Source: Dipteronia dyeriana (Eukaryota > Streptophyta > Magnoliopsida > Sapindales > Sapindaceae). Taken from it: a stretch of 64,000 nt of DNA. The stretch is from NCBI GenBank assembly GCA_032871835.1, contig CM065299.1, forward strand, positions 4,125,001 through 4,189,000, in the 5' to 3' direction. Shown piece after piece: positions 49,680 through 62,046 of the stretch. The notes beneath the pieces are model-generated. The model was not told the DNA's origin and ran no database searches. It worked only from the letters and a program-made list of their open reading frames with translations. Position numbers and translations under genes: made by a program. Each line of letters opens with the position of its first letter. Position 1 is the stretch's first letter.

Positions 49680-49745
49680 AACCGGTATGTATGGTGGGAA
49701 TTGAACCTCTTACCACCACCATGGAGGGAGGTATCCTACCATTTC
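49680..49745 (-). mobile_element. Possible tRNA-derived SINE relic
   Basis: On - it reads AAATGGTAGGATACCTCC ... AAGAGGTTCAATTCCCACC, with a B-box-like GGTTCAATTCC (49697-49707) about 35 bases after an A-box-like segment. It is too short to assign a family. Confidence 0.35.
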
Positions 49746-51500
49746 TGTTAGAAAGTGACGTGTGATTTCATGTCTATATTTATGTTTGGAAATTGATAAG
49801 TAAAATACATTTATTAATGAACCTTAAAAACACAATTTTACTGGAAATTGTTTCCAAATTCACTCAAATAATTTAAAAGAATCCTAATAAAAGCCAAATA
49901 GAACTATAGAAGCTTACCGAAAGTTATTAACCACTTTCTATTGTTAAGAGGAAAAGTTTTAGTTGTCAACTTCTACCATATTCTTCCAACATAGCAAATT
50001 CAATAGACTTTTTACGTCAATAAAAAACCAAGAATAGCAAAAATAAAAGCCAACGAATCGTCAACTTTTACTGGGCCCACAAAACCAAAACCAAAACAAA
50101 ATCAAAATTTTCACAACCTTTCACTCGGTGGCCCAGCTCGACCCATCTCTTTATTGCCGAATCATGACCGTTGATTTGACGCATATCTTCCTTTCTTGAT
50201 CTGACTCAACGTGAATACGTGATGCCAATTATTATTGCCTATCTCGCTGGTCCCCACCCATTTCCATAAACTAATATCCACTCCAATGCATAATTGTGCA
50301 TATCACCATTAAAAGTATATATATCTTTATCGTATCGACCAATCAAATACACTATGATGATTTTATTGGGCCAGTTGCAGCACACAATGTACGATTATTT
50401 AATAGCGTCACAAATACATAATCATACCCCGTCCACTATTATTGAACATAACTGCGGGACTATTAGGACGCCACTTAGAAACTTCCAAAATAAAATACGA
50501 TATTTTCATCTATGTCTAATTATTTAGTTACTGTATTTGAAAGAAAAAATTATCAAATTTTGATCGTATATTTTTTAGTTTACTTAGATTTTATTAAATT
50601 ATAAAAAAAATAAAAGAAAAACAAAATAAAAATAGAATTCTTATCATTTATAATTAAAATAGATTGTTAACATATATCATAAAAAACAATATATATTATA
50701 ATAAGACAATAAATACAATAATAAGTGATATTTTTTATTTTCATTTCTAAAAATAAATTGATCATTAAAATATACGTAGTCACAAGTTAACACTGTCCTA
50801 TAAATTAATAGGAAAATATTAACACGTGTTTTTAATTTTAGGATATATAATAACAAGTATAACAATTATAGAAAAATATTTATCGTATAAATATATTTAT
50901 TATATTAATTGAGTCAAAAAAATATAATAAATACTTTCTTTTTATTGTGTTATTATAGTTGACACAACCCTTAATTAAAAAGGTTTGTTGTATATGATCT
51001 ATATGGTTGCCGACTCAATTTTTAGTCTTTCATTACGATAAAAGGGTAATTAGACCCAAATCTAAGAATATATAAAAATTAAAGATTTAAAAATTAAAAC
51101 AAGAATAAATCAACACTCTCACGTGACTATCCATTAGATCTACGGTTGATTTAGAGCTCAATTGTGTCTGCAGAATAAAGAAGCTACACATGACTGCAGA
51201 GGAATAGAACTCAGCCGTTTCAAAGTGTCAACAGAGGCGAGCTCTGAACGAGTACTATTACTTGTAGAAACGGCACGCAGCCCTAGGCTTCATATGCGCT
51301 CCACACGCCACTCCCTCACTCTCTCTATCTCTATTCATTCGTATTCCACAGAAGAAACCAGGAACTGATTTATTGATAGATAGAGGAATTCTATCTTCTG
51401 ATTTTGTACAGCATAATCCTTATCTATTTGCAATTTTATGTGAATGCGTGCGTGATCTTTTGTCGTTGTTGTACGCACACAGACACAGACAATCGTCGTC
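49746..51500. promoter_or_regulatory. Spacer and upstream region of the aconitase gene
   Basis: 49746-51100 is AT-rich with nothing recognised. 51290-51500 is pyrimidine-rich and likely 5' leader (CTCCCTCACTCTCTCTATCT). It contains at least two ATGs before the main start (51294, 23 codons in frame to a stop; 51440, immediately followed by TGA), which would be upstream ORFs if the leader starts that early. Confidence 0.45.
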
Positions 51501-54500
51501 ATGTATAAAAAGGCCTCAACCACCGCAGCTTCTTCGCTGCTCAGAGCTTCGAGTTCTAGATTTATCTCATCGACCGTATCTTCTTCGACTCCCAAAATCT
51601 CTCCGTCTTATTTTTCTTCTCCGATTTCTTCTTTCGCTGCTCAACACCGATCTCTTAGCTCCTCGTCTGCGGTTCGATCCTTCCGGTGCTCTGTCCCTCG
51701 CTGGAGCCACCGAGTCGATTGGCGCTCTCCTGTCAGCCTTCGCGCTCAGATCAGAGTCGTTGCTCCCGGCATCGAACGCCTTGAACGTGCCTTTGCTACT
51801 ATGGGTACTGTACTGTGCTTTGCCTGTCGCGTAGATTTCCTGTTTTTTTGGAGTTCGATTTTTTGATTTGATCGGCTTTGTTAGAGTGAAATTAATCAAG
51901 AATTAGCAATAGGTGAAGCTCAATTTTTTTTAATAAAAATCAGAAAATTAAATAAATAAAACAAAGTATTTTCTTTTTGTTCTTCAGCGAGTCAACGCTT
52001 TAGCCTTCTCGGTTCGCAATCAACTAAAGATTTGAATTTTGGTGTATTTACTTATTAATTAATTTGTTACTGTTACTAATGTCTTTTGTTCTTGTTCTCA
52101 TTACAATTTACATCTTTTTCATTATTTTATCCGTGTTCGTGACAGTTTTAAAGAGCAATAGAGTTTCTGGATATAGGTGGATCTTATTGAGGAAGAAATT
52201 GCTCTTTGGCAGTAGATTAACTTGCGTTTTAACTTGAATCATACATTTTGGAGAATTAGCAACATTAATGATCATATCTAGTTGAAATGTCGATTCACCT
52301 GTGTAAATATTAAATTTTTATTTTTTGACGAGATTAGTATTTGTTGGTTGTGTAAAAAAAAAAAAAACCTACTGTTGATGTGCCTTCTCAGTAATCTTTG
52401 AGAGATATTCTATATGAAAATTATGCTTTTGTTATTTTGTGTTTTCATGGTGCTCTGTACCTTGACCTTGAAGCTATTTTATACTCAGGTTAGCTTATTT
52501 ATGGTTATTTGCCTGTCTGGTTTCAGCTGCTGAACATGAATTCAAGGAAATTTTGACCTGTCTTCCAAAGCCAGGGGGTGGCGAGTTTGGAAAGTTTTAT
52601 AGCCTTCCCGCTCTTAATGATCCAAGGATCGGTATATCTCATTCCCTTGCTGTTTGAAATTAGTATAGAATATAGACCGTATAAGGTTCCCTTTAGCTTC
52701 AATATTACTATCTGTCTAATATAATGTTAGCTTTGGAGTTAACTTTGCGGTAATTATTCAATTACTGTTTCTCTTTTTCATGTGTACATACATTTTGTCT
52801 GTCGCCTGTGTGATTGAGAATATAGGAACAAATTCTGTATCATGCTGCCGCTATAAGTTCTCTTTTTGTTTCCGTTAAGTGTTTGACTAATATATACACT
52901 TTGTCTTTCCTGTGTGCATAATAGAAAAGCTGCCGTACTCTATCAGAATCCTTCTTGAATCTGCAATTCGTAATTGTGACAACTTCCAAGTTAAAAAGGA
53001 AGATGTTGAGAAAATTATTGATTGGGAAAACTCGTCCCCGAAGCAAGTTGAAATTCCCTTCAAGCCTGCTCGTGTTCTTTTGCAGGTATGTGTATGTCAT
53101 AAAACCAGTTTACAGAGTTGTTCTGATGGAAAGTGTCATCACCCTAAATCCTTTTTTTCTGTTGACAGGACTTTACTGGAGTGCCGGCTGTTGTTGACCT
53201 TGCTTGTATGCGTGATGCCATGAACAGGCTTGGCAGTGATTCTAGCAAGATTAATCCATTGGTTCGTTTTCTTTAATTGTTTGCATACAATTCAGTATGA
53301 ATGAAGTCAGTGCATTAATCATTTATCAGTGATGCAATTCTTTATGTTATGGATTTAAAAATTCAGATTTCTGCTTGACGACATGTAGATACAAATTGAC
53401 CTTGGGTCCTTGACTAAATCTGTCTATAGGATATTTTAATAAGTTTAATTTTGAAGTTTCATTTTGTGACGTTATTTTTATAGTTTCTTTCTAGTTTTTA
53501 TAGTTTTTATAGTTTTTATTCTTGTCAGGACTCAGGGTAACTATGATTGTACTGAATTGATGATAATAGAGGATTGTGGAATTGATACTGCTATAATGAT
53601 TTGTATAATATTGTGATTTAATGAACTTTGATCTTTTTATTTCTTTAAATTTCCACAAATGAATGTTAATGCCGTCGCCATTTGTACTATGCTTTCTTAC
53701 AGCACCTTCTTTTATTGGTTTCTTTCTGCCTACTAATAAATATAGTTTCTATGTAGGTTCCTGTTGATCTGGTCATTGACCATTCGGTTCAAGTTGATGT
53801 AACAAGATCGGAAAATGCAGTTCAGGCAAATATGGAGCTTGAATTTCAGAGGAATAAAGAGCGATTTGGTTTCCTTAAATGGGGGTCTACTGCTTTCCAT
53901 AACATGCTTGTTGTTCCTCCTGGTTCCGGTATTGTGCATCAGGTAGCCGGTTTGGGGACATGATCAAAGTTTCCAATTGGGGATTTGGAATGTTACATTA
54001 CCTGTATTGATTTTACAGACTTGTAATTGCAATTAACTCTTGTTTATTTTTTGCCTCCTTTGTTGGTGACAAATTGAATTTAATCTCTGTTTTAATCGTT
54101 TAATATACTAAACCGTTATTTAACATAAATTTAAAGGGTCCCTTACAGATTTTTTTTCTTTATATGATATATATATATATATATATATATATATCAATGG
54201 AGAATTGGCAAGAAGTGAGTTGACATTGAGTTATTCCAGGTCAATCTTGAATATCTGGGACGGGTTGTTTTCAATACTGATGGCATACTATACCCTGACA
54301 GTGTGGTTGGAACTGATTCTCATACAACCATGATTGATGGGTTAGGAGTTGCAGGGTGGGGTGTTGGAGGTATCGAAGCAGAGGCTACAATGCTTGGTCA
54401 GGTAATCACTACTATGGAATGGTGGTCAATTTTTTTCTATTCCTTATATAGAATCTGGATGACTTTAAGCTTTTCATAGTATCATTGTGCTTGTATTAAA

Positions 54501-57500
54501 TTTGTGCAGATACAAGTTTTCATACTAAATTCTCAAGAGGGATTTATGTGAACCTGAAATAAGATTATGCTTGTCATGACTTTTGAACTTATATTGCAAC
54601 AGAACTTTGATGTGTGTGTAAGTAGTCTTTCTATTGTTATCATTGTTTCTTGAAATGCATTCTCAAGTCTTTTGACCTTTTATCATTGAGCAGTAGCAGT
54701 ACATTTCAAATTTTATATATCAAGTGCTTTAAGATTTGTAGATGTAAATGCACTGATAGCGGTGGACCAGCCAACCCCATTTCTCCTTTTATTAATGTCG
54801 TAGATTTGTATTTTTTTGTTTTGATAATTCGATTTCTTCTTCAAAATGTAATACATTTCTTCATTTTCATGTGGTTCAATACCCCTCCTTGATCCCGCAT
54901 AAGATTCATATGGCTATATCTATAATATGATAATTATGTAATGACTCTAGAAGTTACTCCTTTATTTAATCATCTTTCTTTTAATGCCGTCTCTTTAAAT
55001 GCACCTTCCTGTTTTCACATTCTCTTCAAAACATTTACACCTATCACCTATGGCAAGCCTTTTGTTTCTAATGTCATATTTTTCAATAATGACAGCCTAT
55101 GAGCATGGTGTTGCCTGGAGTTGTTGGGTTCAAGCTTTCTGGAAAACTGCGCAATGGAGTAACTGCTACTGATCTGGTTTTAACCGTTACACAAATGCTG
55201 AGGAAGCATGGTGTTGTTGGAAAATTTGTTGAGTTCTATGGTAATTTTAATTTCCTGGAGTTGAATTGGATTTATTCTCAGCAGCATTGCATTTGTACCA
55301 ACGTGAGAGATATAACCCTTCAAATTCCATTTCCCTTATAGGTGGTGGTATGGGTGAACTATCACTAGCTGACAGGGCCACAATTGCTAATATGTCTCCT
55401 GAATATGGTGCAACCATGGGATTCTTCCCTGTAGACCATGTTACTTTGCAATATCTGAAATTGACTGGAAGGAGTGATGAAACAGTGAGTATAATAGCTC
55501 ATCATGCATAAGAATTGAACTTGTCAATTTTAACCAGCAGATGACAGACCTACTTCTTCCTTAAATTTAGGTGGCAATGATAGAAGGGTATCTCCGTGCA
55601 AATAAAATGTTTGTCGACTATAATGAGGTAAGACCTCTTTCCATTCTATTTTTCTTTTTCAGTTATCATTATCCAATATCAGTTGCCAAAATTTGTTTTG
55701 ATTTTTTTTCCCTACATATAATTTCAGCCTCAACAAGAAAGGGTGTACTCATCATACCTAGAATTAAACCTTGATGAAGTTGAACCTTGTATTTCAGGAC
55801 CCAAGAGGTGTGTGCTTTGTGCTTGTTCAGACTTTCACCAATTGATTCCATTTTACACATTGATGCAAATGTATAACATCTATAAGATTTATAATATATC
55901 CACTTTTAACTGCATTCTTTTGCAGACCTCATGATCGGGTTCCTTTGAAAGAAATGAAGGCAGATTGGCATTCATGTCTGGACAATAAAGTCGGATTCAA
56001 GGTAAGTCTTATGACATAAAGTTCTGGCTTGCAGCCAAATAATTATTTTCGTACAATTTGGTTTCAATCAAATGAATGTTGTTTATTTCATTTTTCTCTT
56101 TCTCAGAACTGTTTAAACTTGGATGAATTTCTGTTGGTTTTAACAACCATCTATATTATGGTTTTTTACTCGCATCAAACATATAATGATCAACCATCAC
56201 AAATATCAGTACCTCTAACATAAACAGACAATGCCCCACTTATTACTGAAAATTATAGGCTCATAGTCGATGAATCTGCTATTGATCCATATGCTATTGC
56301 ATGTTAACTATTTCTTCACTATTGATCCGGATGCTCTTGCTTGTTAATTATGTCTGCTTTCACAAATATTATCAACATCCATGACCTTTCTATATGATCT
56401 CTCTATCTACTCTCCCTTGCCCTGCATGTACTCTTGCACAAGTCCACATTTGTGCCTGAGGTCTTACTTTTGCAACTGTGTCGGTGAAGTGTGAACTTGG
56501 TTTGATATCTTTTTATAGCCATGATATACTGTGTCAAGGAAATGTACTGTAGGTCTCCTGTCGACAAGTGGATTTGGAGTGGAATCCTGATAATCTAGAC
56601 AACTTCCTAAATTGGATTTTTAGGCAGGATGCCATACATATATCATAACTTACTTTGATGATGGCTTTTCTAGTAAATCTTACCCCATCTTACATGTCTT
56701 ATTGTGATGCAGGGCTTTGCAGTACCTAAAGAAGTACAGGAAAAAGTGGCTAAGTTTTCATTCCACGGACAGCCAGCAGAGCTTAAGCATGGTAGTGTTG
56801 TGATTGCTGCTATCACAAGTTGCACCAACACATCAAACCCCAGTGTCATGCTTGGTGCTGGTCTGGTTGCAAAGAAGGCCTGTGAACTTGGTCTAAAGGT
56901 GAGGTTGGTTATATGTATTATGCATATAAACTCGGGAAAACGTCATTAAACAAAAACTATTCCCGTACCACTCCCAATTTTTCTTGGCCTTCCCTTAAAC
57001 TCCAAGGACATGTATTAGTCCCTGGGATTTTTGTAATGATTGCATGTATAACTGTTTACCAGGTTAAGCCATGGATAAAGACAAGTCTTGCCCCAGGCTC
57101 AGGAGTTGTTACTAAATATTTACTCCAGAGGTATTTTATACAATTTATAGAATATAGATATAGTGACATTGAAGATAATGTTATAGCATTATTTCTTTAT
57201 ATTATTAAGGAAATTATGTAATAACTTTGGTTTCTTTGGTGCAGTGGACTGCAGGAATATTTGAATCAGCAAGGATTCAATATCGTTGGATATGGCTGCA
57301 CAACATGCATTGGAAATTCTGGAGATTTGGATGAATCAGTTGCTTCTGCTATTTCAGAAAATGGTATTTTTTAATTGTAATTTTGAACAACTAAGGGATA
57401 TATTATGTACATAATTTTATCTTTGGGATACTCACTTGTTATGTTAGTTTTAATCCTTACTTTCAGATTTATGTATATACTTTTACTTGTCGGTCTTTGA

Positions 57501-59623
57501 CTTGCTCATCAAAATTAATTCTCATATTTTGTGCAGACATTGTAGCAGCAGCTGTGCTGTCAGGGAACAGGAATTTTGAGGGCCGTGTTCATGCCTTGAC
57601 AAGAGCTAATTACCTTGCTTCGCCTCCATTAGTTGTTGCTTATGCTCTTGCTGGAACGGTATGTATTTTTTTGTTAATGGTGTCCAAATTTGTTCCACAT
57701 TTAGAAGGACTAGTACAGTGACTGCAAAAATGCCAACACAAAACACTAAATAATTAAGATTGTAGGCTTGGGTGGTGACATTGTTAGTCTTGTAAGGAGT
57801 GATGGTTGCAATAATCTTGTTCTATATCAGTTTACACTTTACATGTATGTATATGTGGAGACATCTTTCTTTTGTTTCAACAAAGTAACCTGTAACTACT
57901 ATCCAGGTTGACATAGATTTTGAGAAGGAGCCTATTGGGACAAGCAAGGATGGTAAGAGTGTTTATTTCAGGGATATCTGGCCATCTACAGAAGAAATTG
58001 CAGAGGTAGAGAATCTCAAGTTTGCAAATCACATGACAGAATTTTATGTTCTAATGCTTAACTATCGGATTGAAATAAATTAACCTTGGTCATACCATAT
58101 GTAGGCTGTTCAATCCAGTGTTTTGCCTCAAATGTTCAAAAGTACTTATGAGTCTATAACAAAGGGGAACCCCATGTGGAATCAGCTATCAGTGCCCACT
58201 GATACCCTGTATTCATGGGATTCCAACTCAACCTACATTCATGAGCCCCCGTACTTCAAGAAAATGACTATGGATCCACCTGGCGCCCATGGAGTCAAGG
58301 ATGCATACTGCTTACTGAACTTTGGTGACAGTATCACAACTGATCACATTTCTCCAGCAGGAAGCATCCACAAAGACAGTCCTGCTGCTAAGTATCTCCT
58401 TGAGCGCGGGGTGGACCGCAAGGACTTCAATTCTTATGGTAGTCGCCGTGGTAACGATGAAGTAATGGCTAGGGGAACTTTTGCTAATATCCGCATTGTT
58501 AACAAGCTCTTGAATGGGGAAGTTGGCCCAAAGACAGTCCATGTTCCAACAGGGGAGAAACTGTATGTGTTTGATGCAGCATCGGTAAGTCCCCTGGATA
58601 CATCTTTTCTCAATATTCCTTATTTTTCCTGACAGTATTTTCTTTCTAATTTTATTGCGTGATAATATATATGTTCATTGCTCACTCTGAATTACGATTG
58701 AACTCATCTATCAGTGATTGTCTGTGCGGCAAATATGTACTTAGTTTGTTAGAATCTGTCAAGTACAGCTGTGGCTTGAAGTTTGGCTTTTTATCAAGCA
58801 TCTTAGTAACCATTTTACAATACTGCTCTCTCTTCTGTGCATCTTGGGAAAATGTTATCAATAGTTCAATACATCATCTTGTTATATTCAATTAGTGTTT
58901 TTGCTGAAGGCACTCTGCATAATAAGTGTCTGAATGGATGTCAGAAAAGTATAAGACATAATATCTAATCACAGTTTATTGTTAATCACTAAATTCGTAA
59001 CAATCTGCTTTTATTTCAGAGGTACAAGGACGCTGGTCATGACACAATTATTATTGCTGGAGCGGAGTATGGAAGTGGAAGTTCCCGAGATTGGGCTGCC
59101 AAGGGTCCAATGTTGTTGGTGAGTCATTTGAGTAACCCTCAGTTTTACCTGTTATGGTATCCATATTGTTTCTACTTTGACTAACATTATGGTTATAACA
59201 GGGAGTTAAAGCAGTGATTGCCAAAAGTTTCGAGCGAATTCACCGCAGTAACTTGGTGGGAATGGGAATTATTCCGCTCTGTTTCAAGGCTGGCGAGGAT
59301 GCTGAAACGGTAGGGTTGACCGGTCATGAGCGATATACCATTGATCTCCCAAGTAACATCAGTGAGATAAGGCCTGGCCAGGATGTGACTGTCACGACCG
59401 GCTCAGGAAAATCTTTCACCTGCACTGTCCGCTTTGACACTGAGGTACTCCCCCCACCGTCTCACAAAAAATGCTAATAGCGAGTCCTCAATATCAAAGC
59501 TGTCTCTACTCTCTAGTTGGTTTCGCGTTTCTAACTTGTATTTTCAATTTGCAGGTGGAATTGGCATATTTCAACCATGGAGGCATTCTTCCATATGTCA
59601 TTCGAAACCTGATTAAGCAATAA
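51501..59623 (+). CDS. ACO3: Mitochondrial aconitate hydratase, 20 exons, 998 aa
   Basis: Converts citrate to isocitrate via cis-aconitate in the TCA cycle using a [4Fe-4S] cluster. Exons: 51501-51804, 52527-52631, 52925-53085, 53169-53261, 53757-53942, 54240-54401, 55096-55240, 55342-55484, 55571-55627, 55728-55807, 55926-56001, 56713-56898, 57063-57130, 57245-57363, 57537-57658, 57907-58005, 58105-58584, 59020-59118, 59202-59444, 59555-59623. All sites are GT-AG and the sum is 2997 nt in frame. The first ~100 residues are Ser/Arg-rich ([19 protein letters not shown]), a mitochondrial presequence, before [10 protein letters not shown]. Cluster cysteines lie in SCTNTSNPS and [10 protein letters not shown]; the active-site region includes [14 protein letters not shown] and [10 protein letters not shown]. 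The ACO2/ACO3 choice is uncertain; the enzyme is not. Confidence 0.97.
54166..54195. repeat. (AT)n microsatellite in aconitase intron 5
   Basis: A perfect AT run ends about 45 bases before the exon 6 acceptor. Confidence 0.9.
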
Positions 59624-60352
59624 ACAACTGCATTGTTTATCAGACGCCTTGCTTCATCTGAGGAAACTTTTGATTGTATAATGTGAGAAGGGAATAAAGT
59701 CTCAAAATAATAGAGTAAAAAATAGGCCCCTTCCAGGGACAGAGGCAATTTTTTGTTTTTCCAGAACACGCCACTCCCAGGTCGACGAATTTGGTCAGAA
59801 AACACAGGATTATTTTCCGTAATATAATAGATTTGTTCGCTCCATTTTAAATCAATATGGGTTTGTTGATTTCTTTGCTCATGTATTTTGAAGTCTGAAA
59901 TTGGATATGCTTTTACATATGGGGTAAAAAAATGTTACTCTTTAAGGCATCTTTCAGTTTCACACAATTCTAATTGAAGAAAATATAGTTGTTATTTATT
60001 TCAACATTTCAAGCTGTTAAAAAAAAACCTGGCGTATCTGTTCCCTGGTCATGGTTCCATTTCCATCTTTATCAAACAAAATATGAGAAACTGTTGCACA
60101 ACCACTATAATTATTGATGATTAAATATGTATCCAGTATCGACAACTGCTTCAGCTGCCCAGTCCACTGTCCACTGTGTTGGACAATTGGTTCACAAATT
60201 TAGAGCTCATGGTAAAAAAATAAAAAAATAAAAACAAATTTAGACTCCTAATAAAATAGAAAAGAAAAAAGGATTTGACAAAATGTTTATATTTATTATT
60301 CCTTGCTAGCAAAATTTATTACTTTTACAAATCAAAAGCATAACATTTTTAT
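59624..60352. other. 3' flank of aconitase; possible EF-hand exon relic on - strand
   Basis: 59624 to about 59850 is the likely 3' UTR. On - at about 60029-60095 the sequence reads LFDKDGNGTMTREQIRQ directly before a GT. This resembles an EF-hand calcium loop, but the usual Glu at position 12 is Gln. No flanking exons were found. It may be a fragment or chance. Confidence 0.3.
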
Positions 60353-60838
60353 AAGGGCATCTCCGGTGGGAACGTTAAACTCCATTTTGTTGCTTATGTG
60401 GACTTCAACCGGGCGCTATTCCCTACACCATATTGCAGCAGCCCTTTTTTTTCCGTCTGATCTGGCTCAACTTTCTTCTTTGCACTACTTTGTAGTGCTC
60501 TTTTATTATTATATCCCTTATTAAAAGTTTTATTTAATTACAGTTTTACCTTTATAAAATCAAATGTATTCCAATTATATCGTTTTAGTTATCTAATATG
60601 TTTGGTTAATTAATAATTGTTTTAATTTACTAATTTATTAATTTCTTAACTTATTGTAACATTATGTTAATTAATGAGTGTAATGTTAATTGTTGAGAAA
60701 TAAAAAAAATGAATATTTATGGAATATTCTTTTTAGAGTAAGATTTGGTACAATGGGTTGGAAATAGTGGTATGAAAGTTGTTGCATTGTGCTGTAAAGT
60801 TACAATAAATTGATACAATGGGTTGGAGATGGTCTGAA
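60353..60838. mobile_element. Short TIR element
   Basis: The left end GGGCATCTCCGGTGGGA and the reverse complement of the right end AGACCATCTCCAACCCA are inverted matches sharing CATCTCC. The interior is AT-rich with no coding capacity, and ACAATGGGTTGGA occurs twice near its right end (60751, 60817). No target duplication was identified. Confidence 0.45.
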
Positions 60839-60845
60839 TGTGTGT

Positions 60846-61005
60846 TCTCCAAAACGGTCTAATACCATATTACCACATTTGATACAATAATTTGGGATTT
60901 TGGGGTACAATAATTCGGTATTTTAGGGTGGAGAAAAGATTCGAACTCACAACCTCATGGTGTATGTGTGATGAGCAAACCATTAGGTCAATCCCATTTT
61001 GTCCA
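60846..61005 (-). mobile_element. tRNA-derived SINE
   Basis: On -: an A-box-like TGACCTAATGG (60980-60990) and B-box GTTCGAATC (60938-60946), spaced as in plant tRNA-related SINEs, with GAGGTTGTGAGTTCGAATCT typical of these heads. The 3' body continues toward 60846. Ends and family are not fixed. Confidence 0.55.
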
Positions 61006-61309
61006 CGTTACCACATTCATAGTAGAAATTTAAATTTCTAATTGTAGCAAGACTGAAAAAAAAAAGATAAAAAATATTTCTAAAACAGGTTTAACAGGTA
61101 GCTTTTAAATTGTAAATTTATTTCTTAAAAAAAAATTGTAAACTGTCTGATCCCATATTCCTCCTCTGATATTTCCATTTACTCGTATTAGAAATTTAAA
61201 TTTATGAAGAAAAAAAATATAATTATTTCCAAAAAATTGTCAAATCCTTCACAAGAATGCATTAATATTTCCATTTACTTTAAAAGATGCACTCGACACA
61301 AATCCTTTC

Positions 61310-61344
<35 letters not shown>

Positions 61345-61647
61345 TCGTTTCATTAGGCATTTGAAATTCATAATCTAACAAATTAAATCTTTAATTGATT
61401 TTGAATTTCGTCATGCTTAAAATCCACATATAGATGATTTTAATATTTCAGTTGGGAAATGAATCCTCCACATGAAAAAAAAAAAAAACTCTACGGATAA
61501 TTTTGCATGAACCAAAACTCGAATTGCTACCAAAAACTGAAAATAATTACAATATATTATTAACATTTCTTCAAAAAGAGAGACTAATAACAATTTTGTT
61601 TTTGTTTTCTTTCCTCCAAAAAGGTCAAAAAAAATAAATAAAAAAAA
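61006..61647. other. AT-rich spacer
   Basis: No gene; a TA run occurs at 61321-61345. The segment 61600-61647 is the likely 3' UTR of the gene that follows on -. Confidence 0.5.
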
Positions 61648-62046
61648 TTACATGGTTTCCTCAGGAATGCTCTCCAAAACTGGCCTCCAATTGCTAGTAG
61701 AAGTAAAGCCTCCTTCACTACTTGCTCTAACTTGATGGGAAAACCTTGTATTACTACCACCTCTCTGTAGCTTCATTTTATTCTCCAATATTTTCTCCAC
61801 AAAAGAGTACTTCAACTCCTTGCCTTCATGACAACTCAAAATTTGCTTCAACTCTTCTTGACTCATCAACACTTTAATCCTCACAACCCCACCAACGCTC
61901 TCCGATGATCTTCCAACCTCCTCCTCCTCCTTCGTTTCCGATATCGATTCGTCAGACTTTCTTATTCTTCTGATCTCTTTAACCATCTCATAGTACTTTT
62001 CTTCATCATTTTGTGCTCTACTAATTTTCAAGCAATTGTTTCCCAT
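61648..62046 (-). CDS. Small MGN-type protein of unknown function, probably N-myristoylated, 132 aa
   Basis: Starts at 62046 with MGNNCLKISRAQ and ends with TGA... at 61648 after VLESIPEETM. Gly2 followed by Asn-Asn and Cys5 fits N-myristoylation with neighbouring palmitoylation, so plasma-membrane attachment is likely. A basic/acidic helix (MVKEIRRIRKSDES, then an EEEE run) leads to RIKVLMSQEELKQIL and a C-terminal WRPVLESIPEE. The MGN start, the IKVLMSQEEL core and the WRP.LESIPE end recur in a group of small plant proteins resembling the PADRE/DUF4228 style; I give that only as a possible relative. Single exon, intact. A TATA-like run lies at 62113-62128 (-), about 70 bases upstream. Confidence 0.8.
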   Translation of the reverse strand: MGNNCLKISRAQNDEEKYYEMVKEIRRIRKSDESISETKEEEEVGRSSESVGGVVRIKVLMSQEELKQILSCHEGKELKYSFVEKILENKMKLQRGGSNTRFSHQVRASSEGGFTSTSNWRPVLESIPEETM

